DNA from: Hedera helix
Taxonomy: Eukaryota > Streptophyta > Magnoliopsida > Apiales > Araliaceae
Direction of reading: 5' to 3'
Assembly: GCA_947179155.2 (NCBI GenBank)
Contig: OX359265.1
Location: 59,323,540-59,387,539 of the forward strand
Length of the DNA stretch: 64,000 nt
Of this stretch, positions 61,801-64,000 are shown in pieces. How positions within the stretch are numbered: position 1 is the stretch's first letter; every line of letters begins with the position of its first letter. A program made the translations under genes and the position numbers. The notes under the pieces were generated by a model. It made no database searches. It was not told the DNA's origin and saw only the letters and a list, made by a program, of their open reading frames with translations.

Positions 61801-63846
61801 TCAGAGAGCATCTATGTCGTTATCTTTGTTCTTATCTCTGCAGCTATAGCGGCATCCATGATGCCGAGGCTTTTCAGGATTGTCTGGGTCAGAATCGCTT
61901 GGTTCCAGCACCATGGAGAGGCCTCTTAGGCATCTCCTTCGATTTGTGGGGTTGTATATGAGCTTTTGGGAAGGGGTAGTGTTGACTTCAGCCTTGCGTG
62001 CCTCGAGGGGCTCTGTTTCGTCATTTGACTTAATGGGCTCTGTTGGATTATGAGATAGAGTCAGATGAACACCAGGGTTCCTTTCGGTTATGGAACTGTT
62101 GAACAGAATTGAGTTATTGATACCCTGGGTATTGCTGTTTAGGTGTGTTTTTGTCACTTGATCTTCTTTGTTGTTTGCGTCTTTTGACCTTCTTCCCTTG
62201 GAGCTTTCCTCCCCATCACTGGTGGCTTCAGCAATCTCATCAGGGTTGATCTTATAGCCTCTATGAATGTGGACTGCTGCTTCTCTTTTTGCTGACTCGG
62301 AACCTAGTTGCATGGATGCTCCTCTATTTTCACCAATCAGGGTTATCACACTCGCCGGTTTCTCCTCCATGGGTTGCTCTGGATGTGCAAGAGCCATCTT
62401 ATGAGCAAGCTTAGAGATGTCATTCCTGATCTCTTTTTGTAGGGAAAGTTGTTCACCATTTGATGTTGTGGGTTTTTGACGGGATTCACTTGCCATGCTT
62501 TTGTCTTTTGAGTGCAAAATCATGGTTTTAGTTTGTTTTTCTTTTGCTTGAAATGCCCTTGGCTGCTCATTTGTATGTGCTATCGAACCTGATGCCTCAT
62601 ATGCTACTGCAGTGGTATTTTCTGTCGTTTCCTTCCATTTTTTAGTCTCCGCAGGATTTCCATCTGAGTTTGCGGGGGGTTTAGGGTAACCACCAACTAC
62701 AGTATTATCTGATTTTTTTTTTGGGGAAGGTATCACCTTTGCAATCATAGGACCTGATTGTTCTGAAGGCTGTGCTGCAGTTGCAGTGGGATGAATGGTT
62801 GCTTCTATTGATGAACTAGATATTATACCGTTTGTAACATCTGTCTTGGGCTGAGCCTCTATTGACTGTGGTGGAGACAGAGTTTGGTTTTGTTCTTCAG
62901 AGACAGGTGATAGGGGATTATTGGAAGTAGCCTGGGAGCTCTCTATGGGATTTAATTTTTTTGTTGGAGAAGGGGTTTGAGTAGTTGTTCCTGCTGTTGG
63001 TTGCACATTTGTGGCTATGAGAGACTCAGAGGGAATTGAGGATGTTTGGCCTGAAGGCTTAAATGCCAAACGGGGTTGACGGACTGTTTGAGATGATTTT
63101 TGGGTCTTGGGGTGAGCTAGGGACGAGGGCTGAGAGGCAGCTTGTGATTGAGGGGATACACGGGATGGTGATAGGGGCTGAGAGGCAGGTCGCGATTGAG
63201 GGATTGTGCGAGAAGGTGGTGGGCGGTGAGAAGTAGCTCGGGACTGAGTGCTTGCACGAGATGGTGATGTTGGTTGAGAAGAAATTTGGGATTGAAAGTC
63301 TGCACGAGGTGGTGAAGAGGGTTGAGACTCGGTTTTTGGTGATGCTTGAGCTTGTGGAAGAGGGTTTTGCACTGCAGCCTTCCTTTGAGGCCTCAGTGGT
63401 GGCATCTGAGCTGGAATACTGGGGATAAGGGTAGGATTGGTGGTAGTCTTGGAGGGGTTTTTATTTTTGACTGTAGGTTGAATTGTGGGGGTAGAAGCAG
63501 TAGCAGTCAACTGAGCAGGGCTTTGGGTTTCAAGTGTAGTCTGAGTTGCTGGCGTAGGGGTTTGGGTGGTAGTTGATTGGGAATTGGTTCTTGGTGATGC
63601 TTGAGCTTGGGGAGGAGATGGTTGTGCTGGGGCAACACGGGGAGGCCTGAATGGTGGCCTTTGAGTAGGAGTTGTGGGGTTGGCATTCGGGTGGATACTT
63701 GATTGGGTTTCAGTAGGGGTAGGGGTGGGTGTTTGTGTTGTGGTGACACTGGTAGGACTTCGAGTTACAACTGCAGGACGAGGAGCTGGTGCAGATGAAG
63801 ACAACCAAGGTAGGCGAAAGCGGAATCTCGGCTTTTGTTCCCCCAT
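61801..63846 (-). CDS. Pro/Ser/Thr-rich disordered protein, 681 aa, unknown function
   Basis: Single long exon, ATG at 63846, stop at 61801. The length of the frame and a native ATG make it convincing. The N-terminus is basic (MGEQKPRFRFRLPWLSS). Residues 20-400 are Pro/Ser/Thr/Gln-rich with irregular repeats of a S-P-S-R-x-x-Q-S type (SPSRVSPQSQAASQ). The middle is charged and Lys/Glu-rich. The last 50 residues look most constrained: NRRRCLRGLSMVLEPSDSDP, then a Cys-containing basic stretch (HHGCRYSCRDKNKD). No signal peptide or membrane segment seen. Related plant proteins with a similar RRRCLRGL tail may exist, but I cannot name the family. It could be nuclear or cytoskeletal, but the sequence does not decide. 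Confidence 0.8.
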   Translation of the reverse strand: MGEQKPRFRFRLPWLSSSAPAPRPAVVTRSPTSVTTTQTPTPTPTETQSSIHPNANPTTPTQRPPFRPPRVAPAQPSPPQAQASPRTNSQSTTTQTPTPATQTTLETQSPAQLTATASTPTIQPTVKNKNPSKTTTNPTLIPSIPAQMPPLRPQRKAAVQNPLPQAQASPKTESQPSSPPRADFQSQISSQPTSPSRASTQSRATSHRPPPSRTIPQSRPASQPLSPSRVSPQSQAASQPSSLAHPKTQKSSQTVRQPRLAFKPSGQTSSIPSESLIATNVQPTAGTTTQTPSPTKKLNPIESSQATSNNPLSPVSEEQNQTLSPPQSIEAQPKTDVTNGIISSSSIEATIHPTATAAQPSEQSGPMIAKVIPSPKKKSDNTVVGGYPKPPANSDGNPAETKKWKETTENTTAVAYEASGSIAHTNEQPRAFQAKEKQTKTMILHSKDKSMASESRQKPTTSNGEQLSLQKEIRNDISKLAHKMALAHPEQPMEEKPASVITLIGENRGASMQLGSESAKREAAVHIHRGYKINPDEIAEATSDGEESSKGRRSKDANNKEDQVTKTHLNSNTQGINNSILFNSSITERNPGVHLTLSHNPTEPIKSNDETEPLEARKAEVNTTPSQKLIYNPTNRRRCLRGLSMVLEPSDSDPDNPEKPRHHGCRYSCRDKNKDNDIDAL

Positions 63847-64000
63847 TTTTGTTTAAAATTTAGTTTTCTGGTGATTTCCTAGCCTTCTTGATATATAACA
63901 AACACCACTAGACAGGACAATAAAACTTAACTAAAATATACACTCGATTGGCAATAAGTAAGTTCAACTTTTGATACCTTGGAAATGTTGGTAGTGGATC
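63847..64000 (-). other. 5' flank of the Pro-rich gene
   Basis: Presumed leader and promoter of the minus-strand gene, running to the window edge. No element recognised. Confidence 0.4.

Overview
The window is nuclear DNA from a flowering plant, probably a eudicot. It is AT-rich, with spliced genes whose products match plant families (auxilin-like protein 1, proteasome alpha-1/PAF, RER1, tubby-like F-box), and the space between genes is full of plant transposons. The species cannot be fixed from the sequence alone.

Layout. 1-3814 (minus): 5' two exons of an auxilin-like protein 1 gene that runs off the left edge. 3.9-10.5 kb: AT-rich intergenic DNA holding a hAT-type element with a TRIM nested inside it, a second TRIM candidate, a small hairpin MITE and a 28-base G run. 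10.7-14.4 kb (plus): intact two-exon 20S proteasome alpha-1 gene. 15.3-18.8 kb (minus): eight-exon pfkB-type sugar/nucleoside kinase gene carrying several disabling lesions. 22.6-24.8 kb (plus): intact RER1 gene. 25.1-30.4 kb: MITEs, one of them split at its edge by a 2.85-kb solo LTR. 30.7-34.6 kb (minus): isoflavone-reductase-like pseudogene interrupted by a 1.75-kb solo LTR. 35.7-37.1 kb (plus): CYP71-like P450 pseudogene.

37.2-56.3 kb is the centrepiece: a roughly 19-kb Mutator-like element of the ULP-carrying (Kaonashi/KI-like) type. It has a DUF1985 plus Ulp1-like cysteine protease gene on the plus strand (eight exons, one in-frame stop) facing an apparently intact three-exon MULE transposase gene on the minus strand (759 codons; DDE residues, SWIM finger and zinc knuckle all present). 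The noncoding parts are filled with degenerate GGTAACTGTTATA-type repeats, oriented in sense with each gene. A young 7.16-kb non-autonomous LTR retrotransposon sits in intron 6 of the protease gene. It has two 3.44-kb LTRs around only 282 bp of internal DNA, and a 5-bp target duplication.

57.8-58.2 kb: a second copy of the same hAT MITE family. 59.2-61.4 kb (plus): tubby-like F-box gene, complete except that its expected ATG reads GTG. 61.8-63.8 kb (minus): single-exon, 681-aa, disordered Pro/Ser/Thr-rich protein of unknown function, convergent with the tubby gene.

The host genes are unrelated single-copy housekeeping or regulatory genes. The organised 'system' here is the MULE and the elements nested in it. 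Exon boundaries were worked out by hand from GT/AG sites, reading frame and remembered family conservation, and have no transcript support.
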